Shown here in pieces: positions 6,750 through 13,028 of a DNA stretch of 15,904 nt. Position 1 is the stretch's first letter. Every line of letters starts with the position of its first letter. The translations under genes and the position numbers were made by a program. The DNA is from an uncultured Eubacteriales bacterium. Lineage in GTDB: Bacteria; Bacillota; Clostridia; Monoglobales; Monoglobaceae. Location: contig CAJKNM010000032.1 of NCBI GenBank assembly GCA_905201285.1, forward strand, positions 1 to 15,904, written 5' to 3'. The notes beneath the pieces were generated by a model, which saw nothing but the letters and a program-made list of their open reading frames with translations, ran no database searches and was not told the DNA's origin.

Positions 6750-7196
6750 ATGGCAAATTTAGTAAAGAACTTTTTAAATGCAGTAGGTTTCGGCAGTGAG
6801 GACGAGTATGAGGATGATTATGAAGAAGAAAGAGATGATGATATAGAGCTGTCATCTCCTATCGACAGACTGAATGACAGAAGAAGCAGCAGAGTGGTTA
6901 AGATTCATAACAATCCGGCACAGATGAGGGTTGTGGTTATTCAGCCAGAGTCGTTTGAGGAGGCAAGAGATATAACAAATCATCTAAAGAGCCGTAAGCC
7001 GATAGTGGTCAACTTAGAGTCGGTTGAGAGCGGTGTGGCGCGCAGAATCATTGATTTTCTGAGCGGTGCGGTATATGCACTTGACGGTGATATTCAGAAG
7101 GTTTCAAACAGAATTTTCATTATTGCTCCCAACAATGTGGATATTATGAGTGATGAAATAAAGGGAGATATGAAAAACGCTTTTCCGTGGAACTGA
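6750..7196 (+). CDS. sepF: Cell division protein SepF
   Basis: This 148-residue cytosolic protein polymerises into rings, binds the FtsZ tail and tethers the Z-ring to the membrane. The N-terminal MANLVKNFLNAVGFG is the expected membrane-binding amphipathic helix. A strongly acidic linker (about 17-45) follows, then the SepF/DUF552 core (about 57-142) with VVVIQPESFEEARDI, IVVNLESV, RRIIDFLSGAVYALDG and IQKVSNRIFIIAP. AGGAGG lies 6 bases before the ATG. It is 45 bases after yggS and 36 before ylmH, with no terminator between them. ylmG (YggT family), which follows sepF in B. subtilis, is missing. Confidence 0.95.
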   Translation: MANLVKNFLNAVGFGSEDEYEDDYEEERDDDIELSSPIDRLNDRRSSRVVKIHNNPAQMRVVVIQPESFEEARDITNHLKSRKPIVVNLESVESGVARRIIDFLSGAVYALDGDIQKVSNRIFIIAPNNVDIMSDEIKGDMKNAFPWN

Positions 7197-7232
7197 TTTA
7201 AAGAAAATTTATAAGAGAGGAAAAGCCGAAAT

Positions 7233-8006
7233 ATGCAGACCGATAAGACCGATAAAATCGATAAGGAAGATAAGCTGATTCTGTCAAGGGCAGAGGATGC
7301 GATGAAACTGGCAGAGAGAAATTATTCGGTGAAAGCGGTAGGGTTTTTGAATCCGAGACAACGGTCGCTGATCATGAAGAATCTTTATCCGAGCCGGGAT
7401 ATAAAGGCTGAATTTGTCGGCGGCTATCCCGATGCCGAGCGTACTATGCTGGTTTGCCGACCGGAGTATGCCGAATTTGAAGCGGATGATATACTTTCTG
7501 TTATACATATATCGGGAAGAAATCTTGAAAAGCTGACTCACCGTGACTATTTAGGAAGCCTTATGGGTCTCGGAATAACCCGTGAAAATATCGGGGATAT
7601 ATTAGTTGAGTCGAGCGGGGCTTTTATATTTGTTAAACAAGAAATAGCTGATTATATAACAAACAATCTTGAAAAAATCGGCCGCTGCGGGGTTAAAACG
7701 CTTGTGTGCGGGTGTGCGGAGGCGAATATTCCGAAGCCTAAGCTTCGAGAGGTGAACGGCACAGTATCATCGCTCAGAATAGACGCGGTTTTATCAGCCG
7801 CGGCAGGAATCTCGCGCGGGCGTGCGGCGGAGATGATAGGTCAGGGGCTTGTCTCACTGAACTGGGAAGAAATAAATTCGGCGTCAAAGCAGGTGGAAGA
7901 GGGCGACTTGATTTCGGCCAGAGGAGTAGGAAGAATGAAACTTGAAAGAGTCGGAAACCTGACACGAAAGGGAAGAATAGGCATAACCATAGTTCGTTTT
8001 GAATAG
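7233..8006 (+). CDS. ylmH: YlmH, S4-domain RNA-binding protein
   Basis: This 257-residue protein has a C-terminal S4 RNA-binding domain (about 181-240: LRIDAVLSAAAGISRGRAAEMIGQG, then a GDLISARG turn). The N-terminal part has the YlmH-type pattern, including VGFLNPRQ and the conserved THRDYLGSLMGLGITRENIGDI (102-122). In B. subtilis YlmH has been linked to stalled large ribosomal subunits carrying peptidyl-tRNA, a rescue role like RqcP; this is family knowledge. The first 14 residues (MQTDKTDKIDKEDK) are a simple Asp-Lys repeat, echoed in its DNA (GATAAG units), and are probably a lineage-specific extension. GAGAGG lies 12 bases before the ATG, a rather long spacing. It is followed by a terminator-like region before divIVA. 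Confidence 0.9.
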   Translation: MQTDKTDKIDKEDKLILSRAEDAMKLAERNYSVKAVGFLNPRQRSLIMKNLYPSRDIKAEFVGGYPDAERTMLVCRPEYAEFEADDILSVIHISGRNLEKLTHRDYLGSLMGLGITRENIGDILVESSGAFIFVKQEIADYITNNLEKIGRCGVKTLVCGCAEANIPKPKLREVNGTVSSLRIDAVLSAAAGISRGRAAEMIGQGLVSLNWEEINSASKQVEEGDLISARGVGRMKLERVGNLTRKGRIGITIVRFE

Positions 8007-8016
8007 AATGGATAGA

Positions 8017-8062
8017 GTGAAAGGTTCTTTCACACTATATCTCCGGCAGAATGGAGATTTTT
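8017..8062 (+). terminator. Two hairpins, the second terminator-like, between ylmH and divIVA
   Basis: GTGAAAG (8017-8023) pairs perfectly with CTTTCAC (8027-8033) around a 3-base loop. Just after it ATCTCC (8039-8044) pairs with GGAGAT (8053-8058) and runs into five T residues (8058-8062). The second is a weak rho-independent terminator by shape. No convincing promoter was seen between it and divIVA, so partial termination is more likely than a full stop. Confidence 0.45.
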
Positions 8063-8134
8063 GAAAAAAGCGGTGTATTATATTTGTACGCCGTGACGGC
8101 TTAAAGTTTGACAGACAAAAGGAGAGGTTCAGTA

Positions 8135-8806
8135 ATGATTACGCCGCAGGATATTGAAACCAAAATGTTTAAGATGTCGTTTCGCGGATACAGCACGACG
8201 GAGGTTGATGAGTTCCTCCAGGAAATCTGCGACAGCTATGTGGAATTGTATGAAGAAAATAAGACTTTAAAAAAGAAGGCGGGGCTTTTAAGCGACGCGG
8301 TCGGTCAGTACAAGTCGATGGAGGGAACACTCCAGGACGCTCTGAGCGTTGCCGATAAATCGGCGGACCAAATTGAAAAGGCGGCGGGAAACAAAGCGGA
8401 TGAGATAATAAAAAATGCAGAGCTTACCGCACGTTCGATTGTTGCCGGGGCAGAACAGAAGATTTCCGATGAGGAATATAGGTTAGAACGCATAAAGCGC
8501 GAAATTGAATTATATAAGGCTAAGGTTCTCGAGCTTTTAAACGCACAGCTCTGTGTATTAAAGGAATATCCCCAGTCGGGAAGCTTCAATGCGGAAGAGC
8601 CTCCCGCACAGCAGATGTGGAATAAGAAAACGGATGCTGTGCCGGACAGCAAGATGCAAAATTCCAAAACGGAAACAAAAAATAATACAAAGCGTGAAAA
8701 TGAAGATTTTTCAAAGACAAAAGTAGCGGATGCGGTAAAAATCAATAATTCCGCCGCTGATTTATCGGATGAAGATACACAAGACCTTGAAACGATAAAT
8801 GATTAG
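8135..8806 (+). CDS. divIVA: DivIVA-type polar/septal scaffold protein
   Basis: This 223-residue protein recognises curved membrane at poles and septa. The N-terminal domain is diagnostic: MITPQDIETKMFKMSFRGY then EVDEFL. F16-R17 correspond to the membrane-inserting loop residues of B. subtilis DivIVA. A coiled coil runs from about 25 to 145 with heptad spacing and Ala/Glu/Lys-rich helices. The last 75 residues are polar and disordered (many K, N, T, D), longer than the short tail of the Bacillus protein. The start is the ATG at 8135 with AAGGAGAGG (8119-8127) upstream; the frame is open to a TTG at 8108 but lacks the domain there. In many Firmicutes ileS follows divIVA; here lspA does. Confidence 0.92.
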   Translation: MITPQDIETKMFKMSFRGYSTTEVDEFLQEICDSYVELYEENKTLKKKAGLLSDAVGQYKSMEGTLQDALSVADKSADQIEKAAGNKADEIIKNAELTARSIVAGAEQKISDEEYRLERIKREIELYKAKVLELLNAQLCVLKEYPQSGSFNAEEPPAQQMWNKKTDAVPDSKMQNSKTETKNNTKRENEDFSKTKVADAVKINNSAADLSDEDTQDLETIND

Positions 8807-8832
8807 CCTCCCTTAAAAGGGAGGAATTTTTA
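8807..8832 (+). terminator. Rho-independent terminator after divIVA
   Basis: CCTCCC (8807-8812) pairs with GGGAGG (8819-8824), possibly extended by two T-A pairs, followed by AATTTTTA. It begins at the base after the divIVA stop, and lspA starts 38 bases after the stem. No promoter is obvious in that gap, so it may reduce rather than abolish read-through into lspA. Confidence 0.8.
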
Positions 8833-8861
8833 TAGCAATAAACAGGATTTGGAGACAAACT

Positions 8862-9320
8862 ATGATATACACGATTATTGCCGCGGTGCTTATTGTGGCA
8901 GATTATATAACAAAGCTATGGGCAGAGCGGGTGCTGACAAAGATTTCGTCGATTCCGCTGATTGAAAATGTGTTCCATTTAACATATGTTGAAAACAGAG
9001 GAATAGCCTTCGGAATGTTCAGCGGCGGACGAGTGGTTTTTATCGCCGTGTCGCTTATTGTTATGGCCGTTCTTTTGATTATAGTATTTAAAACGCCGAA
9101 GGACACAAGAACAGTATGGCTGAAAGGCGGAGCGTCACTTGTCATCGCCGGTGCAATCGGAAACCTGATTGAACGTCTGGTCAAGGGTTATGTTGTCGAT
9201 TTTTTTGATTTCAGACTGATTAATTTTCCGGTTTTTAACGTGGCGGATATTGCTGTATGCGTCGGCGTGGTAATGCTTTTGATACACTTTTTGTTTGCGG
9301 AGGATAGTAAGAGTGAGTAA
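8862..9320 (+). CDS. lspA: Lipoprotein signal peptidase (signal peptidase II)
   Basis: This 152-residue membrane aspartic protease removes signal peptides from diacylglyceryl-modified prolipoproteins. Four membrane segments are visible (about 3-19, 57-76, 88-104, 127-146). Family motifs are present: VADYITKLW near the N-terminus, VENRGIAFG (43-51), GAIGNLIERL (98-106) and the catalytic aspartates D113 (YVVDFFDF) and D129 (FNVADI). Length is typical. GGAG lies 7 bases before the ATG. Its last codons overlap the next gene by 8 bases, so the two are translationally coupled. The lspA-ylyB pair is conserved in Bacilli and Clostridia. Confidence 0.96.
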   Translation: MIYTIIAAVLIVADYITKLWAERVLTKISSIPLIENVFHLTYVENRGIAFGMFSGGRVVFIAVSLIVMAVLLIIVFKTPKDTRTVWLKGGASLVIAGAIGNLIERLVKGYVVDFFDFRLINFPVFNVADIAVCVGVVMLLIHFLFAEDSKSE

Positions 9321-10233
9321 TATTCAAAGGCTGACCGTGGATGAAAGCGGCGCGGGGAGCAGGCTGGATAAGTTTTTAAGCGAAAGGCTGAGCGGACTTA
9401 CGAGGTCGCATATTCAGAAACTGATCGGTGATAAAAATGTTCTTGTCGGCGGAGAGGGTGCAAAAGCAAATCTCAAGCTGAAATGCGGTGATGAGATAAG
9501 CATAGAGGTTCCGGAGCTTTCGGAGCCGGAAATTTTGGCTGAGAACATTCCGCTTGACGTTGTGTATGAAGATGCGGATATGCTTGTGGTGAACAAGCCT
9601 CAGGGAATGGTTGTGCATCCCGCAGCCGGGAATTACAGCGGAACGCTTGTGAATGCGCTTATGTACCGCTGTGGGGATGAGCTTTCGGGTATAAACGGCG
9701 AGAAACGGCCGGGAATCCTTCATAGAATCGACAAGGACACAAGCGGACTTCTTCTTGTTGCAAAGAGCGACAGGGCGCATATCGGACTTTCGGAACAGAT
9801 TAGGGAACACAGTCTGACGAGGGCGTATAAGGCATTGGTACACGGCGGTTTTTCGTCAGACAGCGGAGTGATAGACGAGCCGATCGGAAGGCATCCCACC
9901 GACCGAAAAAAGATGGCGGTGACATATCGAAATTCAAAGGATGCAATAACCCACTATAATGTTCTTGAACGGTTCGGAAAGTATTCGCTTATAGAGTGTA
10001 TTCTTGAAACGGGAAGAACGCATCAGATAAGGGTTCATATGTCACGGCACGGGCATCCTATAGTGGGTGATAAAACATACGGTGTGAAAAAAGAGGAGTT
10101 TAACTTAAAGGGTCAGCTTCTTCACGCATACAAGGTTGGGTTTATACACCCGATAAGCGGCGAGTATATGGAGTTCACCTCTGAACTTCCGGATTATTTT
10201 GAAAAAGTACTGTACAAGCTGAGAAAAGTATGA
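9313..10233 (+). CDS. ylyB: RluA/RluD-family 23S rRNA pseudouridine synthase (YlyB-like)
   Basis: This 306-residue enzyme converts uridine to pseudouridine in RNA; the RluD type modifies helix 69 of 23S rRNA, which I infer only from the family. An S4 domain (about 15-66) precedes the catalytic domain. The catalytic Asp is D140 in HRIDKDTSGLLLVAKS. Other landmarks are VVNKPQGMVVHPA, IGRHPTDRKKMAV, ETGRTHQIRVHM and GDKTYG. I choose the GTG at 9313 because GGAGG (9299-9303) sits 9 bases upstream; a TTG at 9295 in the same frame would start inside that site. It overlaps lspA by 8 bases. No terminator follows before the next gene, 41 bases on. Confidence 0.93.
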   Translation: MSNIQRLTVDESGAGSRLDKFLSERLSGLTRSHIQKLIGDKNVLVGGEGAKANLKLKCGDEISIEVPELSEPEILAENIPLDVVYEDADMLVVNKPQGMVVHPAAGNYSGTLVNALMYRCGDELSGINGEKRPGILHRIDKDTSGLLLVAKSDRAHIGLSEQIREHSLTRAYKALVHGGFSSDSGVIDEPIGRHPTDRKKMAVTYRNSKDAITHYNVLERFGKYSLIECILETGRTHQIRVHMSRHGHPIVGDKTYGVKKEEFNLKGQLLHAYKVGFIHPISGEYMEFTSELPDYFEKVLYKLRKV

Positions 10234-10274
10234 TAGAATTAAATTAAAAATGAATAATATTATTGAGGTGCGAG

Positions 10275-11768
10275 ATGAATAGAACTTTCAGTATTTTAGT
10301 TAGTGCGGCTGTCGCCGTATCATTGCTTGGAAGCACAGCCCTTGCTGACGAGAGCAAGGATGACGGAAAATACACCCTTCCCGGAACAGCCTCGAATCAG
10401 GCGGCGGATTCCGCTGCGGCCGGAGATGATGCTCAAAAGGCCGAAAATGTATCGGAAAAGAAGAATTCGGGTGATGAGTATACCCTTCCGGGTACAGCGG
10501 ATACAAATAAGGATATTACCGATAAAACCGATGAGTCCGATAAGAGTAACACGAGTGATAAAAGTGATAATACAGAGACTGACCCGAAAGACAACAAGAC
10601 CGCCGAAACACAAACACCGGTACAAAGCAAGTATAAATCCGATAAGGTGACGGTTCGGCTAAAAATGATTCCGCGTATGAGGGTTATCGATTCCTTTGCG
10701 GTTTTACAGCTATGCGACAAAAGCGGAAAGGTTTTAGGCGAGAAATCCGAATGGGTAGGCGGAATAACCGAGAATTTGACGTATGAATTCGACGTTCCCG
10801 AATATTCATTGGGCGAAAGTTTTATCTTGAAGCTGAAAAGCGGACTTGTTAATCTGAAATATTATGAAAATACATATCCTGTCGGGGCTTCAATAGAGCT
10901 TGATACATATGTGTATACGGATGATGACGGAAATGTGGTTGAAGGCAACAGCTTTGACCTTGACGGCTGTCCTGAATTTGAACACGCAATAGTGGTGTAT
11001 GTTGAGGGAAAACAAATGTCGCTTTCGCCCCGCGCAAGATTGATTGACGGTGTTTCTATGGTTCCGGTAAGAGCAATAGCCGAACAGCTCGGCCTTGATG
11101 TCAAGTATGACGAGAGATATAACAGTGTAGTGTGCCAAATAGGAAATCAGCAGGCGATATTTAATATAGGTACGGACTATGCGACATTTTTCGGTGAGGA
11201 TCTGACGCTTCCGCACAAATGCGAGATAATTGACGATACTACATTTGTACCGGTCAGAAGCCTTGCCGAGGCATTCGGCTCGGCGATTGATGCCATCGAC
11301 TTCGGCGACCACATAGATGTTTGTATCGGTGCGGCATCAAAGGTGACGGAATATATGATGCAGATTCCCGTTAATAAATGGGGAATTTCAAGCCGAACGA
11401 ACTACCTTGTATGGGTTGATAAGTCGGACTATCGTGTTCGCGTATATACCGGCTCACAGTATAAGTGGAAGCAAGCGGCAAGCTTCCCCTGTGCTATAGG
11501 TGCGCCGAATACGCCGACTATAACGGGAAGCTTCGAGTATCAGTACAGAGCGGCGAGTTGGGACTATCCCGGATACTATGTCGGCCCGTGTCTGATATTC
11601 TATGGCGGATACGCTCTTCATTCTACGCTTCTCCGTTATGACGGAACGCCGTATGATAATCGTGTTGAAACGATGATTTCACATGGCTGTGTGAGACTTC
11701 ATAAATCGGATATTGATTGGATAGCCGCACGGCTCCCGATAGGAAGCCGGGTGTATGTAACCGAATAA
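10275..11768 (+). CDS. Secreted L,D-transpeptidase with copper-amine-oxidase-N-like domains
   Basis: This 497-residue protein is predicted to be secreted, with a signal peptide at 1-24 (cut after TALA). Residues 25-120 are a low-complexity Asp/Lys/Ser/Thr linker containing YTLPGTA twice (33-39 and 69-75). A beta-rich region follows (about 123-215). Residues 240-352 hold two repeats typical of the copper amine oxidase N-terminal domain family (SMVPVRAIAEQLG at 261 and TFVPVRSLAEAFG at 323), often wall-binding in Clostridia. The C-terminal YkuD domain (about 375-497) has H449 and the catalytic motif SHGCVRL with C472. It should form 3-3 peptidoglycan crosslinks. The ATG at 10275 has GAGGTG 4 bases upstream; a TTG at 10263 also lies in frame. 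It sits after ylyB and converges on sigG, so sporulation or wall remodelling are possible contexts. Confidence 0.9.
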   Translation: MNRTFSILVSAAVAVSLLGSTALADESKDDGKYTLPGTASNQAADSAAAGDDAQKAENVSEKKNSGDEYTLPGTADTNKDITDKTDESDKSNTSDKSDNTETDPKDNKTAETQTPVQSKYKSDKVTVRLKMIPRMRVIDSFAVLQLCDKSGKVLGEKSEWVGGITENLTYEFDVPEYSLGESFILKLKSGLVNLKYYENTYPVGASIELDTYVYTDDDGNVVEGNSFDLDGCPEFEHAIVVYVEGKQMSLSPRARLIDGVSMVPVRAIAEQLGLDVKYDERYNSVVCQIGNQQAIFNIGTDYATFFGEDLTLPHKCEIIDDTTFVPVRSLAEAFGSAIDAIDFGDHIDVCIGAASKVTEYMMQIPVNKWGISSRTNYLVWVDKSDYRVRVYTGSQYKWKQAASFPCAIGAPNTPTITGSFEYQYRAASWDYPGYYVGPCLIFYGGYALHSTLLRYDGTPYDNRVETMISHGCVRLHKSDIDWIAARLPIGSRVYVTE

Positions 11769-11810
11769 TTAAAAGGGCTGTTTCGTTTATGAGAAACAGC
11801 CCTTTTAATT
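11767..11810. terminator. Bidirectional terminator between the L,D-transpeptidase gene and sigG
   Basis: Positions 11767-11784 and 11793-11810 form a perfect 18-bp inverted repeat with an 8-base loop. A-rich and T-rich ends give a U-tract in both directions. The stem overlaps the stop codons of both converging genes (11766-11768 and 11809-11811). Confidence 0.93.
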
Positions 11811-12579
11811 ACAGATATTTTCGCATATGATTCAGTGCATTTTTTTCAAGACGCGAGACTTGCGCCTGAGAAATTCCGATTTCATCCGCAACCTCCATTT
11901 GGGTTTTCCCGCGGAAGAAGCGAAGCGTCAGAATAAGCCGCTCGCGTTCCTGAAGTTTTTGCATTGCTTCTTTTAACGAAATTTTTTCCAGCCATGAATC
12001 GTCAATGTTCTTGTCATCAGCTATCTGATCCATTACGAAAACCGCGTCGCCGCCGTCGTGATATATAGGCTCTTGAAGCGAAACAGGGTCCATAATCGCG
12101 TCAAGGGCAATCGAAACATCCTCACAGGGCAGATTCAGCTCTTTTGCAATCGCCTCAACCGTCGGCTCCTTGCCGTTGGCGGCGGTCAGCCGCTCACGGA
12201 CGGCAAGAGCCTTATACGCGGTATCACGCATCGAACGGCTGACGCGGATAGAGTTATTGTCGCGAAGGTAGCGGCGGATTTCGCCTATTATCATGGGCAC
12301 CGCATAGGTCGAAAATTTTACATCGTGGCTTGTGTCAAAGTTATCGAGTGCCTTAATCAGGCCAATACAGCCTATCTGAAACAGGTCATCGGCGTTTTCG
12401 CCGCGGTTGCTGAATCTGTGCATAATGCTGAGAACAAGCCTTAAATTTCCGTATATAAATTCCTGACGCGCCTTCATATCGCCTTGTTTTATTCGTTCAA
12501 AAAGCTCTTCCTTTTGCTTTTCGGTCAAAAGAGGAAGCTTAGAGGTATTTACACCGCAGATTTCAACTTTACTTGCCAT
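11809..12579 (-). CDS. sigG: Forespore sporulation sigma factor SigG
   Basis: This 256-residue sigma-70-family factor drives late gene expression in the forespore. The N-terminal KVEICGVNTSKLPLL is a signature of SigG. Region 2 contains NLRLVLSIMHRF, DDLFQIGCIGLIKALDNFD and KFSTYAVPMIIGEIRRYLRDN; region 4 contains RERLILTLRFFRGKTQMEVADEIGISQAQVSRLEK. N45, the residue I recall as making SigG sensitive to the anti-sigma factor Gin/CsfB, is kept in YGNLRL. GGGAG lies about 8 bases before the ATG. In B. subtilis sigG follows sigE upstream of the ylm genes on the same strand; here it is beyond the cluster, inverted and without sigE or spoIIGA, so the ancestral arrangement has been broken up. Confidence 0.96.
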   Translation of the reverse strand: MASKVEICGVNTSKLPLLTEKQKEELFERIKQGDMKARQEFIYGNLRLVLSIMHRFSNRGENADDLFQIGCIGLIKALDNFDTSHDVKFSTYAVPMIIGEIRRYLRDNNSIRVSRSMRDTAYKALAVRERLTAANGKEPTVEAIAKELNLPCEDVSIALDAIMDPVSLQEPIYHDGGDAVFVMDQIADDKNIDDSWLEKISLKEAMQKLQERERLILTLRFFRGKTQMEVADEIGISQAQVSRLEKNALNHMRKYL

Positions 12580-12613
12580 AATAAATCTCCCGTAGATTTG
12601 TCTTATAACTTAA

Positions 12614-12641
12614 ATTATTGGCTATGTTTTAATTTTTATAC
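12614..12641 (-). promoter_or_regulatory. Candidate forespore-sigma-type promoter of sigG
   Basis: On the minus strand, GTATA (complement of 12637-12641) is followed after 14 bases by GCCAATAAT (complement of 12614-12622). This is near the SigF pattern (GyATA, then GGnnAnAnT), but with one mismatch and slightly short spacing. A TTGACA overlaps upstream (complement of 12642-12647) but has no matching -10. sigG transcription by SigF is known in Bacillus; this site is only a candidate. Confidence 0.35.
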
Positions 12642-12670
12642 TGTCAAACACGGTCGAATAAAAATTAAGA

Positions 12671-12694
12671 GACGCCCCGCTTAAACGAGGCGTT
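12671..12694 (-). terminator. Terminator-like hairpin, distal copy of a 30-base direct repeat
   Basis: GACGCC (12671-12676) pairs with GGCGTT (12689-12694) with one G-T wobble, plus an inner CG/CG pair. On the minus strand it is followed by TCTTAATTTTTATT, a passable U-rich tail. Positions 12664-12693 are identical to 12984-13013. Confidence 0.5.
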
Positions 12695-12720
12695 CCAGTG
12701 TGTCGATAAACCCGAATAAC

Positions 12721-12982
12721 CGAAAAATTTCATTTTTAATTAAACGCCGTCCCCTGATTCCGCCCTGCCTACCACGGCGGCAAAGAAATGAAATTTTTCG
12801 CTATTTTACAATATATTTCAGAAAACATTGTAAAAACCAAAATAATTTTTTCCGCGCAGGTGGGCTTGGCAACTGTATGGGCACCGGGCACTTTATTCAA
12901 TAAAATTATTTTGGTTTTTGAAGAAACTTAGGCAAGAGGGTGAGCTATAACAATATCTTGCGGAAAACAGACTTTTTCAACA
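12721..12982. repeat. Intergenic repeat element, copy B, with nested inverted repeats
   Basis: This fills most of the 449-base gap between sigG and the SLH gene. Its left part is a hairpin: CGAAAAATTTCAT (12721-12733) pairs perfectly with 12788-12800, and CGCCGT (12745-12750) with ACGGCG (12774-12779). The centre is an 18-bp perfect inverted repeat, 12832-12849 with 12902-12919, around a 52-base loop holding the G-rich core 12852-12900 related to 56-104. The right end 12951-12982 matches 107-137. Compared with copy A it has about 13 extra bases left of the core and 48 right of it. No credible gene was found in it; a 47-codon frame (12788-12931) lacks a ribosome binding site. Confidence 0.65.
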
Positions 12983-12990
12983 CATTAAGA

Positions 12991-13014
12991 GACGCCCCGC
13001 TTAAACGAGGCGTC
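12991..13014 (-). terminator. Terminator-like hairpin just 3' of the SLH gene
   Basis: GACGCC (12991-12996) pairs perfectly with GGCGTC (13009-13014), with an inner CG/CG pair and a short loop. It lies 14 bases beyond the SLH stop codon. The following minus-strand bases, TCTTAATG, give only a weak U-tract. It is the proximal copy of the 30-base direct repeat, 320 bases from the other. Confidence 0.55.
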
Positions 13015-13028
13015 CCATAGTGACTCGG

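Noticed and set aside
8061..8084. Promoter for divIVA from TTGAAA and TATTAT or TATATT
   Set aside because: Spacing is only 9 or 12 bases, too short for a sigma-A promoter.
10320..10720. Several overlapping frames on both strands over the transpeptidase linker
   Set aside because: The linker DNA is simple and repetitive, which keeps all frames open; only the frame with signal peptide and YkuD domain is supported.
12484..12903. Small plus-strand frames between sigG and the SLH gene (endings KRRPA and GHFIQ)
   Set aside because: They run over sigG antisense sequence, the hairpins and the repeat element, have no ribosome binding site, and their shared KRRP words come from the duplicated hairpin DNA.
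12664..13014. CRISPR-like array from the repeated 30-base sequence
   Set aside because: There are only two copies, 320 bases apart, with a structured non-unique element between them and no cas gene.
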